Shown: positions 18,990-27,873, counted from the first letter of the stretch. The stretch: 64,000 nt of DNA from Dyadobacter fermentans (GCF_019924045.1 NZ_JAHXBN010000011.1:62001-126000); one strand, 5' to 3'. Notes: generated from the sequence alone by a model not told the origin. Made by a program: numbers and translations.

Positions 18990-19439
18990 TTACAATCGCT
19001 TTTTTCTAATAACAAGAAATGCTCCATACTCAGTGTTGGGTACAAACTCTTCCCAACCGTCGTTTACAAAACCATAAACCTGAAAATCAGGCCTTATAGT
19101 TTCAAGATTGTTTGAAATTCCCATTCTGTACAACCTGGTCCGGGATTCTGTGCTACCAGCTGCAAATATCATCGCACCGGGAAATTCTTCCGTGAAAGAC
19201 AGCAGTGTCGATGCCACCGTTGCCATTACTTTGATACTGTCTCCATTATTGGTGACTACTTTGTCATCAAGCTGCCCGGTTAATTCATTCTTGTCCCCGA
19301 ACCCTAAGTTAAAAAAATTCGGCACGTTAGTTGGACTGTATATCACAACTTTCTTCACATCACCCTTTGGCCCCTGGCTTACAAACTCGTAAACCATGGC
19401 CGTATCGCCGGGTGTTATTTCATATTGATCATAGTGCAT
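18990..19439 (-). CDS. DUF6934 family protein
   Basis: A 149-residue protein of a Bacteroidota-specific family of unknown function. Recognisable conserved stretches are VYEFVSQGPKGDVKKVVIYS, FFNLGFGDKNE, VVTNNGDSIKVMATVASTL and AAGSTESRTRLYRMGI. The start at 19439 is chosen because the family begins at MHYDQYEI; a longer frame would overlap the divergent gene. It is followed by the 51-residue partner at 18832-18987. The region is richer in A and T than the surrounding SusCD loci, suggesting mobility. Confidence 0.75.
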   Translation of the reverse strand: MHYDQYEITPGDTAMVYEFVSQGPKGDVKKVVIYSPTNVPNFFNLGFGDKNELTGQLDDKVVTNNGDSIKVMATVASTLLSFTEEFPGAMIFAAGSTESRTRLYRMGISNNLETIRPDFQVYGFVNDGWEEFVPNTEYGAFLVIRKKRL

Positions 19440-19494
19440 GTGTAATGCAAAGATAAATACTAAATTGAGGGCATCTTTCCCAAGCATCTATCCT

Positions 19495-20193
19495 GTGATA
19501 AGTCGTACGAACCTCCTGATCATTTGCGTATTAGCATGTCTCGCATTGACGTCGACGCAGAGCGTCAAAATCAAAATCGTTGCCCCGAAAGCCTGGAATG
19601 ACAGGAAAGCGCTTTTGCTCACGCGGGAGAAAGGCTTCGCGGCGGTGGTGCATTCCATCAGGCTGGGGTTTGATACGACGCACCTGATGATGGATTCGGA
19701 TTTGCTCCCGGATTTGTATCAATTTCAGGTTTCGCAGAAAAAAGGGGCATTGACATTCTTCTTTGACCCGGGTACTGAAATACGGCTGGATACTTCCAAT
19801 CTTGCTAAATCGACGGTGAGCCATTCCAAAAGCAATGAAGAATGGCGGAAGTATCAAACACTCGTTCAGAGCCCTTCGGATCAGCGGCTGAATGCGTACA
19901 TACTTGCGGAAGCACGTGCGAAAAAGCATAACCTGTCCGATAGCGCTCGCTACTGGGTGAGCGAACAGGCAGCGGAGCGTGAGATACTATGGGATGCGAC
20001 GGCTGGTTTTATCACCAATCACCCCAGGTCGTATGTCAGTTTATATTTGCTGAAAGTCAACTGGTTCGCATTGAAGGACAGGGGATTGTTCGAAAAGCTG
20101 GACCATACTTTGGCGCATCACCGGAACTATCGTTTTTTGAGCGAAAAGAATAAGGCACTTGCCAAAAGCACGCCATCCGGCTCTCGAAAATGA
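19495..20193 (+). CDS. Exported DUF4369-like hypothetical protein
   Basis: A 232-residue protein with a Sec-type signal (TNLLIICVLACLALTSTQS). It has a beta-rich domain (about 25-110) resembling DUF4369, which normally precedes a thioredoxin-like domain in Bacteroidota TlpA/AhpC proteins, and a helical tail. No CxxC motif or thioredoxin fold is seen, so only the N-terminal half of the usual architecture is present. GTG 19495 is chosen as start because it directly precedes the signal peptide and clears the divergent DUF6934 gene; an ATG at 19438 is also in frame. Function unknown. Confidence 0.6.
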   Translation: MISRTNLLIICVLACLALTSTQSVKIKIVAPKAWNDRKALLLTREKGFAAVVHSIRLGFDTTHLMMDSDLLPDLYQFQVSQKKGALTFFFDPGTEIRLDTSNLAKSTVSHSKSNEEWRKYQTLVQSPSDQRLNAYILAEARAKKHNLSDSARYWVSEQAAEREILWDATAGFITNHPRSYVSLYLLKVNWFALKDRGLFEKLDHTLAHHRNYRFLSEKNKALAKSTPSGSRK

Positions 20194-20236
20194 CCATGCG
20201 CTATTCTAATCTTCGTTAAAACCATAGCCGACACAA

Positions 20237-20647
20237 ATGGAGATATCCGCAAGCATTCAGAACAGTTTGAACAGCCATTCCGTGACGGTTGCGACCAATG
20301 GCGCGGAAAAGCAATTGCAAATCGCCCCCCGGGAAACGGGCTACGGCTCGTCCGTCAACGGCGGGGAAATGCTGCTGTTGGCCCTCGCTACCTGCTATTG
20401 CAATGACATTTACCGCGAGGCTGCCAAGCGCAATATTAACGTTGAAAGCGTGGAAGTTACGTCGTTCGCAAATTTTGGAAGTCCCGGAGAGCCGGGGGGC
20501 AATTTTCGGTACGAGGTTCGGGTTGCATCAAATGCTTCAAAAGCAGAGATCGAAGACCTGGTCAGGCACACGGACCAGGTCGCGGAAATTCATAATACAC
20601 TGCGGAAAGGTGTTGATGTAGATTTGATTCATTATCAGAATCCCTAA
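20237..20647 (+). CDS. OsmC family protein
   Basis: A 136-residue OsmC/Ohr-fold protein. Family members reduce organic hydroperoxides with a pair of cysteines or have unknown roles. The sequence shows GGEMLLLALATCYCNDIYREA, where the Cys in the ATCYCND helix fits the first reactive cysteine, but I see no second cysteine at the usual later position, so peroxidase activity is doubtful. It starts 43 nt after the DUF4369-like gene and ends 4 nt before the amidohydrolase, indicating a transcription unit. Confidence 0.82.
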   Translation: MEISASIQNSLNSHSVTVATNGAEKQLQIAPRETGYGSSVNGGEMLLLALATCYCNDIYREAAKRNINVESVEVTSFANFGSPGEPGGNFRYEVRVASNASKAEIEDLVRHTDQVAEIHNTLRKGVDVDLIHYQNP

Positions 20648-20651
20648 AACA

Positions 20652-21968
20652 ATGCGAACAAGCATCCTTCGACTCCTAACCTGCCAACTTGCATTGATTG
20701 CAGCCTTTTGCAGTTGCAGCAAAAATCCCGGTAGTCCGACCGGAAAAATGGCGCCGATCAGGGAGATCAATCAAAAGGAAATCACTTCACAAAAAGCGAC
20801 CATTGCCATTACCGGCGCAACCATTATCGACGGAACTGGCGGGACCCCGATTCAAAACGGATGTGTCGTCGTCACGGATGGGGTCATCAGCGCCGTGGGC
20901 GGCAAAGCGGATATTAAAATACCCGCAAACGCACAGGTCATGAATGCCGACGGCCTCACCTTGTTACCCGGTTTCATCGATTCCCACTTCCACTTGGACG
21001 GCGTTCACGGCCTTCCTGCGCAATTTCTTCAAAACGGCATAACATCATTGCGCGATCCCGGTGCCTGGATCGAAGCCTATGATGAAGAACGAAAAAGCGG
21101 CATACCTGTCCCGCGGCTTTTCCTGGCCGGCCCGCATATTGATATGTTTCCTCCCGCCTACCCGCGCGATGCGTATGTGGTGAGGGACGCAGACGAGGCC
21201 GTACGCGAGGTCAATCATCTGATCGATCAGGGTGCGTCGGTGATCAAAGTCTATTTTCGCCTGCCGCCGGCCATTATCGCCGCGGTGTGCAAAGCTGCTC
21301 ACGCGCGCGGCATTCCCGTCACCGGGCACCTCGAAACGACCGAAGCCAAAGAAGCCATCGATGCCGGATTGGACGGGATCGAGCATATTACCTCCTTCGG
21401 CCTCACACTTGTGCCGCAAAGAGAAGGCGAAAAATACCGGCAAATGGTGCTGGCCGACAACAACGCGCGAAAGCAGGGAAGGTACGAGGTTTGGAAAAAC
21501 ATTGACCCGGATAGTCCTGTCACTGATTCACTGGGTGTTTTCCTGAAAAACAAAGGCACGTTTGTAAGTCCAACGCTCGGCGCATTCGAATACCAGGCCG
21601 CCGCCGGCCAGCCGTTGGATACTGCCCGTTTGGAAGGATTTGGAAAAATGAAAAAGATTACCGGAAAGCTGCACCACGCTGGCGCCAAAGTAGTGGTGGG
21701 ATCGCATTCAATGATACCTTACGCCGAAACTGGCTGGGCATTCCAGCGGGAAATGGAGTTGCTGGTCGAGAGTGGGCTCCGTCCGGCGGAGGTAATTACG
21801 GCTGCCACACTGCAAAATGCTCGTTTTTTTCGCATTGACGATCGGTTAGGGAGCATTGAGACGGGAAAACAGGCCGATCTCATCCTGATAAAAGGCGATC
21901 CATTGAAGAACATATCCGCCACCCGGAACGTTAACAGGGTTATGCTCAATGGGGTTTGGGTTAAATAA
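20652..21968 (+). CDS. Amidohydrolase-family lipoprotein (imidazolonepropionase-like)
   Basis: A 438-residue metal-dependent hydrolase of the amidohydrolase superfamily with a lipoprotein-like N-terminus (Cys 20 or 22). The metal-binding features are FIDSHFHLDG (about 109), a candidate carboxylated lysine in VIKVYF (about 197), GHLETT (about 225) and GIEHITS (about 244). The position where the superfamily normally has the catalytic Asp (a GTD-type motif) reads VVVGSHSM (about 348), so that Asp seems absent. The C-terminus GKQADLILIKGDPL is typical. Xaa-Pro dipeptidases of this clade are periplasmic. With the missing Asp, it may be inactive or use another residue. Confidence 0.85.
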   Translation: MRTSILRLLTCQLALIAAFCSCSKNPGSPTGKMAPIREINQKEITSQKATIAITGATIIDGTGGTPIQNGCVVVTDGVISAVGGKADIKIPANAQVMNADGLTLLPGFIDSHFHLDGVHGLPAQFLQNGITSLRDPGAWIEAYDEERKSGIPVPRLFLAGPHIDMFPPAYPRDAYVVRDADEAVREVNHLIDQGASVIKVYFRLPPAIIAAVCKAAHARGIPVTGHLETTEAKEAIDAGLDGIEHITSFGLTLVPQREGEKYRQMVLADNNARKQGRYEVWKNIDPDSPVTDSLGVFLKNKGTFVSPTLGAFEYQAAAGQPLDTARLEGFGKMKKITGKLHHAGAKVVVGSHSMIPYAETGWAFQREMELLVESGLRPAEVITAATLQNARFFRIDDRLGSIETGKQADLILIKGDPLKNISATRNVNRVMLNGVWVK

Positions 21969-22004
21969 GCAGGAATCGTTACATTGCTTGGAAACTACAT
22001 CACT

Positions 22005-23393
22005 ATGAAAAATCTCCTTCTGATCGTCCTGAGCGCATTGATGTTTTGGACAAGCAACCAAAGTTTCGCCCAGGCCGAAGAAGAAAAACTAGACCTTCCG
22101 GGTGACAATCTCAATCTCTATGCGGTTTTAAAACTTTTCCAGGAGTCGGAAACGCTCGAAGGTTTTGAGCGGAAACTCAATGAAGAAGATTCAGAGATCA
22201 ACAACCTTGACCTCGATGGCGATAATCAAACCGATTACATCCGCGTAGAGGACAATGTGGAAGGGAATCTTCATACGATCAGCCTGAAAGTGGCAGTCAG
22301 CGAAAGAGAAGATCAGGATGTGGCGGTGTTTTACGTCGAAAAAAAGGACGACGGCGAGATATGGATACAGCTCGTAGGTGATGAGGATCTTTATGGCAAG
22401 GATTACATCATCGAACCCAATTCGCAGTCAGGAACGGTCACCGAAACGCCTAATCCCGGGTATAGCGGCAACAGGGAGGTTGAGCCTGCTGCGATTCAGC
22501 AGAATGTCGCATATGTGTCCAGTTGGCCTGTCATTCAATTTATTTTTGTACCAAGATACGTGATCTGGCGGTCGCCGTGGCGGTGGCACTACTATCCGTC
22601 CTACTGGCGTCCGTGGAGGCCGCGATACTGGCATTATTACTACGGCTACCATTACCACTGGCATTACTATTACAACGGGCATTTCCGTCGCTGGCCCAGC
22701 TACCGCAATCCGGTATGGCATACGCATTACTATGGCGGTAACTTCCGTTCGCGCTCGGTGATTGTGCATACGCGCTATACGCGGGGCGACTACCGCGCTA
22801 CCTACTCGCGACCATCTTCTGCACGGGAGGGGTCTGCATTGTTTGTAAAAAGATACCCAAAAGCCCCCACGACAAGAGAAAGGCTTCCAAGCTTCGATAA
22901 GACAGGTCGCCCTGTGATTACCCGCCCATCGACCGGCCGGCCGGGCACTACCCGACCCGGAAACGGCGGCAACACGCGTCCTTCCATTGAAAGGCCGGGA
23001 AGCGGCAATAGTGGCCGCCCGGGCACAAGCAGACCAGGTACCGGTCGCCCCGAAGTAACGCGCCCGGGTACCTCGCGGCCTTCTAACCCTAATCCAGGTG
23101 TATCGAGGCCGGACATCGAGCGGCCGACACGTCCAGGAAACCCGGATGTGTCCCGACCTACGCCACGACCCGAGGTAACGCGCCCAACGCCGTCGCCCAG
23201 GCCGGAAGTTACGCGGCCTGCACCAACGCCTCGTCCGGAAACATCGCGCCCGAACATTGAACGGCCGACACGGCAAACACCAAGCGCGCGGCCGGTGCCA
23301 GCACCTCGTCAGGAAACACCACGCACTTCGCCGGCACCATCGGGTCGCCAGCAGAGTTCGCCGCGTTCGTCAAGAGAGACAGATCGGCCTTAG
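22005..23393 (+). CDS. Secreted protein with His/Tyr-rich segment and Pro/Arg-rich repeats
   Basis: A 462-residue exported protein. The signal peptide ends near SFAQ (residue 23). An acidic domain (about 25-145) contains NNLDLDGDNQTDYIRV. A Trp/Tyr/His-rich stretch (about 170-245; YHYHWHYYYNG) precedes a long low-complexity tail (about 270-462) of RPGTTRPG, IERPGSG, PRPEVTRP and similar words. ATG 22005 is chosen over 21984 because the signal peptide follows it directly. I recognise no enzymatic domain. The tail is extremely basic and proline-rich and could bind acidic polysaccharide or cell-wall polymers. The His/Tyr segment could bind metal. Both roles are inference. Confidence 0.75.
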   Translation: MKNLLLIVLSALMFWTSNQSFAQAEEEKLDLPGDNLNLYAVLKLFQESETLEGFERKLNEEDSEINNLDLDGDNQTDYIRVEDNVEGNLHTISLKVAVSEREDQDVAVFYVEKKDDGEIWIQLVGDEDLYGKDYIIEPNSQSGTVTETPNPGYSGNREVEPAAIQQNVAYVSSWPVIQFIFVPRYVIWRSPWRWHYYPSYWRPWRPRYWHYYYGYHYHWHYYYNGHFRRWPSYRNPVWHTHYYGGNFRSRSVIVHTRYTRGDYRATYSRPSSAREGSALFVKRYPKAPTTRERLPSFDKTGRPVITRPSTGRPGTTRPGNGGNTRPSIERPGSGNSGRPGTSRPGTGRPEVTRPGTSRPSNPNPGVSRPDIERPTRPGNPDVSRPTPRPEVTRPTPSPRPEVTRPAPTPRPETSRPNIERPTRQTPSARPVPAPRQETPRTSPAPSGRQQSSPRSSRETDRP

Positions 23394-23414
23394 CCTCGGG
23401 ACAAATAAGTTTAG

Positions 23415-24101
23415 TTAAAGATCCGCCAGATACTTCTGTCCGCCAAGGTAGCGCATCTGGCGGACGATCTGGTTGGTACGCTTGTTCACATACGCAGACG
23501 GATTCTGGATCGAAAACCGGATCGGGTTCGGTAGTACCGCTGCGATGCGCGCGGCCTCGTAGCGGGTGAGGCGCTTAGCCGACTTGTTATAGTAACGCAG
23601 TGAAGCCGCTTCTACCCCAAAAGTCATTTTACCCATTTCAGCTACATTCAAATACACTTCCAGAATACGTTCCTTGCTCCACAGCACTTCTATCAATACG
23701 GTAAAATAAGCTTCGAGGCCTTTCCGAACGAAACTCCGTCCATGCCAGAGGAATACATTCTTGGCAACCTGCTGAGAGATGGTACTGGCACCCCGGGCCC
23801 GCTTGCGGTCCTCGGTCATTGCATTGTAGATCTGGTCGAAATCAAAACCCCAGTGGTTGGGAAAGTTCTGGTCTTCGGAAGCCACTACTGCCAGGGCCAC
23901 TTCTTTGGAAATATTCTCGTAAGGCTCCCAATCGTGATAAATCTCGGTATCCTCGTCCGCCCTGAATGCGTCGATCTTCCGGGAGATCATGTAGGGCGTT
24001 ACCCAAACGGGCAAAAACCTCAGGATAATCACCCAAACCACTGAAAGCACGAGAAAAGCAAGGAAGACTTTGAGCGCAATAAATTGCAGACGGCGGAGCA
24101 T
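23415..24101 (-). CDS. mtgA: Monofunctional biosynthetic peptidoglycan transglycosylase
   Basis: A 228-residue inner-membrane GT51 glycosyltransferase that polymerises lipid II into glycan strands. One N-terminal membrane anchor (about residues 8-30, FLAFLVLSVVWVIILRFLPV) precedes the GT51 domain. The catalytic-site motif is VVASEDQNFPNHWGFD (Glu at about 75). The other motifs are RGASTISQQVAKNVFLW, RKGLEAYFTVLIE, KERILEVYLNVAEMG and AARIAAVLPNP. There is no transpeptidase domain, as expected for MtgA. It is convergent with the 22005-23393 gene and divergent from 24225-25505. Confidence 0.95.
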   Translation of the reverse strand: MLRRLQFIALKVFLAFLVLSVVWVIILRFLPVWVTPYMISRKIDAFRADEDTEIYHDWEPYENISKEVALAVVASEDQNFPNHWGFDFDQIYNAMTEDRKRARGASTISQQVAKNVFLWHGRSFVRKGLEAYFTVLIEVLWSKERILEVYLNVAEMGKMTFGVEAASLRYYNKSAKRLTRYEAARIAAVLPNPIRFSIQNPSAYVNKRTNQIVRQMRYLGGQKYLADL

Positions 24102-24224
24102 AAAACTTTTTTACTTCTACAAACAGAAACCAAGTAACAAAAACAGCGTACAAAGAACAGAAACTAATCAGGTTTAGGCAAAGAAATATGCGCCTTAATC
24201 GCCAAATTTTTAAACACGCTGTAT

Positions 24225-25505
24225 ATGAATGAGGATTTACTGAATTTTATCTGGCGCTTCCAGTATTTCGAAAAGAAAGGGCTGGCAACCGACGAGCATT
24301 TGCCGCTTTCCATTATTCGCCCCGGCCAAAGGAACACCGACGCCGGACCGGATTTCTCCGAAGCCCGCGTTACCATCAACAGGGTGCTTTGGGTTGGGAG
24401 CATCGAAATCCATGTCAAAGCCTCCGACTGGTACCTCCATCAGCACCAGTTGAACGGCGCATACGACTGCGTGATTCTGCATGTGGTATGGGAGAACGAT
24501 CAGCCGGCCATACGACGCGACGGCACAATGGTCCCGACATTGTCGCTGAATGGCCTCGTAAAAGCCTCCGTTATTGAAAGGTACCGTTGTCTGCTCGACG
24601 AAAGAGATGGTGTACCTTGTAATCGCCAGTTCGGAGATGTGGAGCAGATCCGCAAATACGCCATGCTGGACAGAGTACTGCTGGAAAGACTGGAACGTAA
24701 AGCATCGGAAATTCAAAACCTGCTTGAAGTGAACCAGCAGGATTGGGAGCAAACGGCATATCAGTGGCTGGGACGACATTTCGGGTTTAAACTCAATGAC
24801 GCCCCATTTCAGCGGCTCACCGGTATTGCCCCCTGGAAAATCGTTCGCAAACACACCGACCGCCTTATTCAGGTCGAAGCGTTGCTATTTGGCTGCTCCG
24901 GGCTGATTTCAGAAAATTCGGAGGAAATATATGTACGCCAGCTTCAACAGGAATTCCGCTTTCTCGGTGCCAAATACAGGTTACAGAACGAAACAATGCA
25001 GGCGCACGAGTGGAAATATGCCCGGCTCCGTCCCGCGGGATTTCCCACAGTCCGGCTGGCACAGTTCGCCCGGCTATTGTGCAATACCGGCAGTATTCTG
25101 CACCGGCTTATTGTTTCTGAGCATTTTGATGAAATACGGGAGCTATTCAGAATCGAACAATCTACATACTGGCGCGAGCACTACCTACTAGGGAAAAAAG
25201 CGAGGGCCCGGGTGCCGGTGCTGGGTGCCGATGCCGCCCATTTGCTGATCGTCAATGCAGCCGTGCCGCTGCTGGTCGCCTATTCGAAGCACAGGCAGGA
25301 GCCAGAACTACTCGATAAGGCTATTTACTGGCTTTCGGAAATCCCCGCGGAAGATAACCGGATCACACGCGAATGGGCATCCCTGGGTATGCGCGTAAAA
25401 ACCGCAGCAGATTCGCAGGCATTGATCGAATGGTTTAACCACTATTGCACGCCAAAACAATGCCTGGAATGCATGGTGGGCGCAGCACTCGTAAGGGACG
25501 CCTAG
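24225..25505 (+). CDS. DUF2851 family protein
   Basis: A 426-residue cytoplasmic protein of a family common in Bacteroidota and of unknown function. Diagnostic stretches are LLNFIWRFQYF, IIRPGQRNTDAGPDFSEARV, VGSIEIHVKASDWYLHQH, VILHVVWENDQP and the C-terminal NHYCTPKQCLECMVGAAL, with its two cysteines. The length fits the family. The Asp-Gly-Pro-Asp / Glu-Ile-His pattern resembles nuclease-like metal sites, but no function is proven. It stands alone between mtgA and a small membrane protein. Confidence 0.85.
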   Translation: MNEDLLNFIWRFQYFEKKGLATDEHLPLSIIRPGQRNTDAGPDFSEARVTINRVLWVGSIEIHVKASDWYLHQHQLNGAYDCVILHVVWENDQPAIRRDGTMVPTLSLNGLVKASVIERYRCLLDERDGVPCNRQFGDVEQIRKYAMLDRVLLERLERKASEIQNLLEVNQQDWEQTAYQWLGRHFGFKLNDAPFQRLTGIAPWKIVRKHTDRLIQVEALLFGCSGLISENSEEIYVRQLQQEFRFLGAKYRLQNETMQAHEWKYARLRPAGFPTVRLAQFARLLCNTGSILHRLIVSEHFDEIRELFRIEQSTYWREHYLLGKKARARVPVLGADAAHLLIVNAAVPLLVAYSKHRQEPELLDKAIYWLSEIPAEDNRITREWASLGMRVKTAADSQALIEWFNHYCTPKQCLECMVGAALVRDA

Positions 25506-25529
25506 CCGGGGGCACCTAGCCAGGGGCGC

Positions 25530-25727
25530 TCAGCCTTTCACCAGGTTTACACCCGTCAAAAGAAATACGGTACCTACCAGAAACGGAACGATCGACTCCC
25601 ATTTGGAAACTGTGAGACCCAGCACGGGTTTGTCTGACAAGAACGCGACGCATGCGAATAGCAATACCGCAATACCCAGAATAGTGAGCAAAGAGCCGAA
25701 AAAACGTTTGAACTGAGCGTTTTCCAT
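25530..25727 (-). CDS. Small two-span membrane protein
   Basis: A 65-residue protein with two predicted membrane segments (about residues 9-29 and 46-63) joined by a short loop (SDKPVLGLTVSKWES). No domain recognised. It lies downstream of the CCA transferase gene on the same strand with an 85-nt gap. The even hydrophobic pattern and a clear Met start make it a plausible real gene. Confidence 0.55.
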   Translation of the reverse strand: MENAQFKRFFGSLLTILGIAVLLFACVAFLSDKPVLGLTVSKWESIVPFLVGTVFLLTGVNLVKG

Positions 25728-25812
25728 GAAATGTGTCTATGAGGAGATTAAAAAGTTCGCAAAAATATCAAATATGCGCTGGCATTGGTGTGGTTAGTAT
25801 AAAAAATGTGCC

Positions 25813-27228
25813 TTACACGCGGGTGAGGCCCATTTTTTCGCCTTCCGCAATCATGAATGCGAAAGCAGGCTCGTACTCATTGGGCACAATACCTTCCAGG
25901 ATTGCCTCGCGCACCGCTTCTTTGATAACCCCTACCTCCTTCGCCGGCTTCAACCCGAACGCCTCCATGATCATCTCGCCGGTGATCACCGGCTGGAAAT
26001 TGCGGAGCTTATCGCGTTCTTCGAGGTCTTTGAGTTTTTGTTCCACGAGGTCGAAATTGCTGATGAAACGCCGCACCTTTTCCGGGTTTTTGGAAGTAAT
26101 ATCCGCCCGGCACAGATTCATCAGCGCCTCAATGTCCTCGCCCGCTTCAACGAGCAAACGCCGCATCGCCGAATCGGTAATTTCATCTTTGGACAGCACA
26201 ATAGGCCGCAAGTGCAACCTGACGAGCTTTTTCACAAACCGCATTTTCTCATTCAACGGCAGTTTCATGCGCCGGAAAATCACCGGTACCATCCGTGCGC
26301 CCACTTCCTCGTGGTTGTGGAACGACCAGCCGTGGCGCTTGTCGAACTTCTTGGTGGCTGGCTTGGCAATATCGTGCAGGATAGCCGCCCAGCGTAGCCA
26401 GAGATCATCGGAGACCTGGCAGACGTTGTCGAGCACCTGTAAAGTATGGTAAAAGTTATCCTTGTGGCCTTTGCCTTCGATATGCTCCACGCCCTGCAAC
26501 TCCACCAATTCAGGGAAAATAATGGCTAGCAGCCCGGCATGGTAAAGGAGCTTGAAACCATAGGAAGGGGTTTTGGAAAGAATGATCTTGTTCAGTTCAT
26601 CGGAAATCCGTTCCATCGATACAATGCTGATGCGCTCCTTCATTTTCACGATCGCATCGAAAGTATCGGGCTCGATATCGAAGTTGAGCTGGCTTGCAAA
26701 CCGGATCGCGCGCATCATACGCAAAGGGTCATCGGAGAAAGTAATCTCGGGATCCAGCGGGGTACGGATAATCTTTTTACGGAGGTCGCTCATCCCCTCG
26801 AACGGGTCGACAAGCTCGCCGAATGTGCCTGCATTGAGGCTGATACCCATGGCATTGATGGTAAAATCGCGGCGATTCTGGTCGTCGGCTAGAGTACCGT
26901 CCTCTACCGCCGGTTTGCGGGATTCGGAGCGGTAGGATTCTTTCCGGGCGCCCACAAATTCTATCTCGAGCTCGCCCTGGCGGATTTGCGCAGTTCCAAA
27001 ATTCTTGAAAACGCTCACAAACACATCCGGCCCCAGTCTGCTCGCCACCATCTCGGCGAGCTCAATGCCGCTGCCGATGGAGACAATATCGATATCCTTG
27101 CTATTCCTTTTGAGTATCAGGTCCCTGACGAACCCACCGATTATATATGCTTCCACACCCAGCTCCTTCGCGGCGCCGGCAACTTTTTCCAGAACGGGGT
27201 ATGGTGTCAACTGCTCTTTAAAATTCAT
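25813..27228 (-). CDS. cca: CCA tRNA nucleotidyltransferase with HD domain
   Basis: A 471-residue class II polymerase-beta-type nucleotidyltransferase that adds or repairs the 3' CCA end of tRNAs. The N-terminal catalytic motif is IIGGFVRDLILKRNSKDIDIV (metal-binding DxD at about 46-48). It continues with RRDFTINAMGISL, DPFEGMSDLRKKIIRT and DDPLRMMRAIRFASQL, the specificity region. A C-terminal HD phosphohydrolase-like domain holds HTLQVLDNV and ILHDIAKPAT. Length and order fit the family. It lies downstream of the HigBA-like module on the same strand, with about 48 nt between. Confidence 0.94.
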   Translation of the reverse strand: MNFKEQLTPYPVLEKVAGAAKELGVEAYIIGGFVRDLILKRNSKDIDIVSIGSGIELAEMVASRLGPDVFVSVFKNFGTAQIRQGELEIEFVGARKESYRSESRKPAVEDGTLADDQNRRDFTINAMGISLNAGTFGELVDPFEGMSDLRKKIIRTPLDPEITFSDDPLRMMRAIRFASQLNFDIEPDTFDAIVKMKERISIVSMERISDELNKIILSKTPSYGFKLLYHAGLLAIIFPELVELQGVEHIEGKGHKDNFYHTLQVLDNVCQVSDDLWLRWAAILHDIAKPATKKFDKRHGWSFHNHEEVGARMVPVIFRRMKLPLNEKMRFVKKLVRLHLRPIVLSKDEITDSAMRRLLVEAGEDIEALMNLCRADITSKNPEKVRRFISNFDLVEQKLKDLEERDKLRNFQPVITGEMIMEAFGLKPAKEVGVIKEAVREAILEGIVPNEYEPAFAFMIAEGEKMGLTRV

Positions 27229-27276
27229 GCCGCAAAGGTAGGGAATTCTTGGTCGACATGAAGCAGAGCGAATGCA

Positions 27277-27480
27277 TCAGCCTTTTTCAGCTCCAATCTT
27301 AACCGCCTCAAGCCTCTCAGGAATCTCTATCGGGTAATGCTCGTCGTCATAGGCTTCGATAAGATCAGCAAGCAGATCTGCTTCATCACTTTCCGGTGTA
27401 CCAATGGGTGCATTGAAGACTTCGTTAAATCTCTCCAATGCCTCATCGAACTCCTTTTTCGTTTTAATGACTTTCAACAT
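27277..27480 (-). CDS. Short HigA-like antitoxin lacking the DNA-binding domain
   Basis: A 67-residue acidic protein that matches the N-terminal part of Bacteroidota HigA-type antitoxins: start MLKVIKTKKEFDEALERF, then GTPESDEADLLADLIEAYDDEHYPIEIPERLEAVK. Full-length relatives continue into an XRE helix-turn-helix, but this one stops after AEKG, and no helix-turn-helix is encoded downstream before cca. The HigB-like toxin gene ends 2 nt upstream. It may still bind the toxin but cannot autoregulate like a normal HigA, or it may be a decaying remnant. Confidence 0.65.
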   Translation of the reverse strand: MLKVIKTKKEFDEALERFNEVFNAPIGTPESDEADLLADLIEAYDDEHYPIEIPERLEAVKIGAEKG

Positions 27481-27482
27481 AG

Positions 27483-27776
27483 TTAAATAAGATTTGCATC
27501 GATTTTATCATATTCCTGATGCCTTCCGACAAACCGGATAAAAATGCGTTGCTTTTCAAAGTTGAATTTGACAACCAATCGATAAGTGTTACCCTTAATG
27601 TTAAACACCATGCGACTGTCTTTCAATACACTTGCGTGACAATAAACTTGCTTTACCTCAGCTGGCGATCGCCATTCAGCTCTCACTGCAACCTCATACC
27701 AGTTCATAAGATACTCCTCTGAATCAGGATATTTTTCGCAAAACTCTCGTAGTGTGCCTTTCACGAAAACCCTCAT
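27483..27776 (-). CDS. higB: HigB-type mRNA interferase toxin
   Basis: A 97-residue RelE-superfamily HigB toxin expected to cleave mRNA at the ribosome. Features are MRVFVKGTLREFCEKYPDSEEYLMNWYE (given here as the start of the domain in two segments: MRVFVKGTLREFC and KYPDSEEYLMNW), the central RMVFNIKGNTYRLVVKF and the C-terminal FIRFVGRHQEYDKID with the conserved GRHxEYD. The start at 27776 matches family length; an upstream in-frame start would add 15 residues. Toxin-first order with the antitoxin behind it is typical of higBA. Base composition is AT-rich relative to neighbours. Confidence 0.85.
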   Translation of the reverse strand: MRVFVKGTLREFCEKYPDSEEYLMNWYEVAVRAEWRSPAEVKQVYCHASVLKDSRMVFNIKGNTYRLVVKFNFEKQRIFIRFVGRHQEYDKIDANLI

Positions 27777-27873
27777 GAATATTCTATTTACTAAAATACA
27801 ATGTTCCGCCGGAGGAAACACTATTTAGACGTCAGAATATCAAAAAGGTAACGCGTTGTAGAATAGACTTTTC

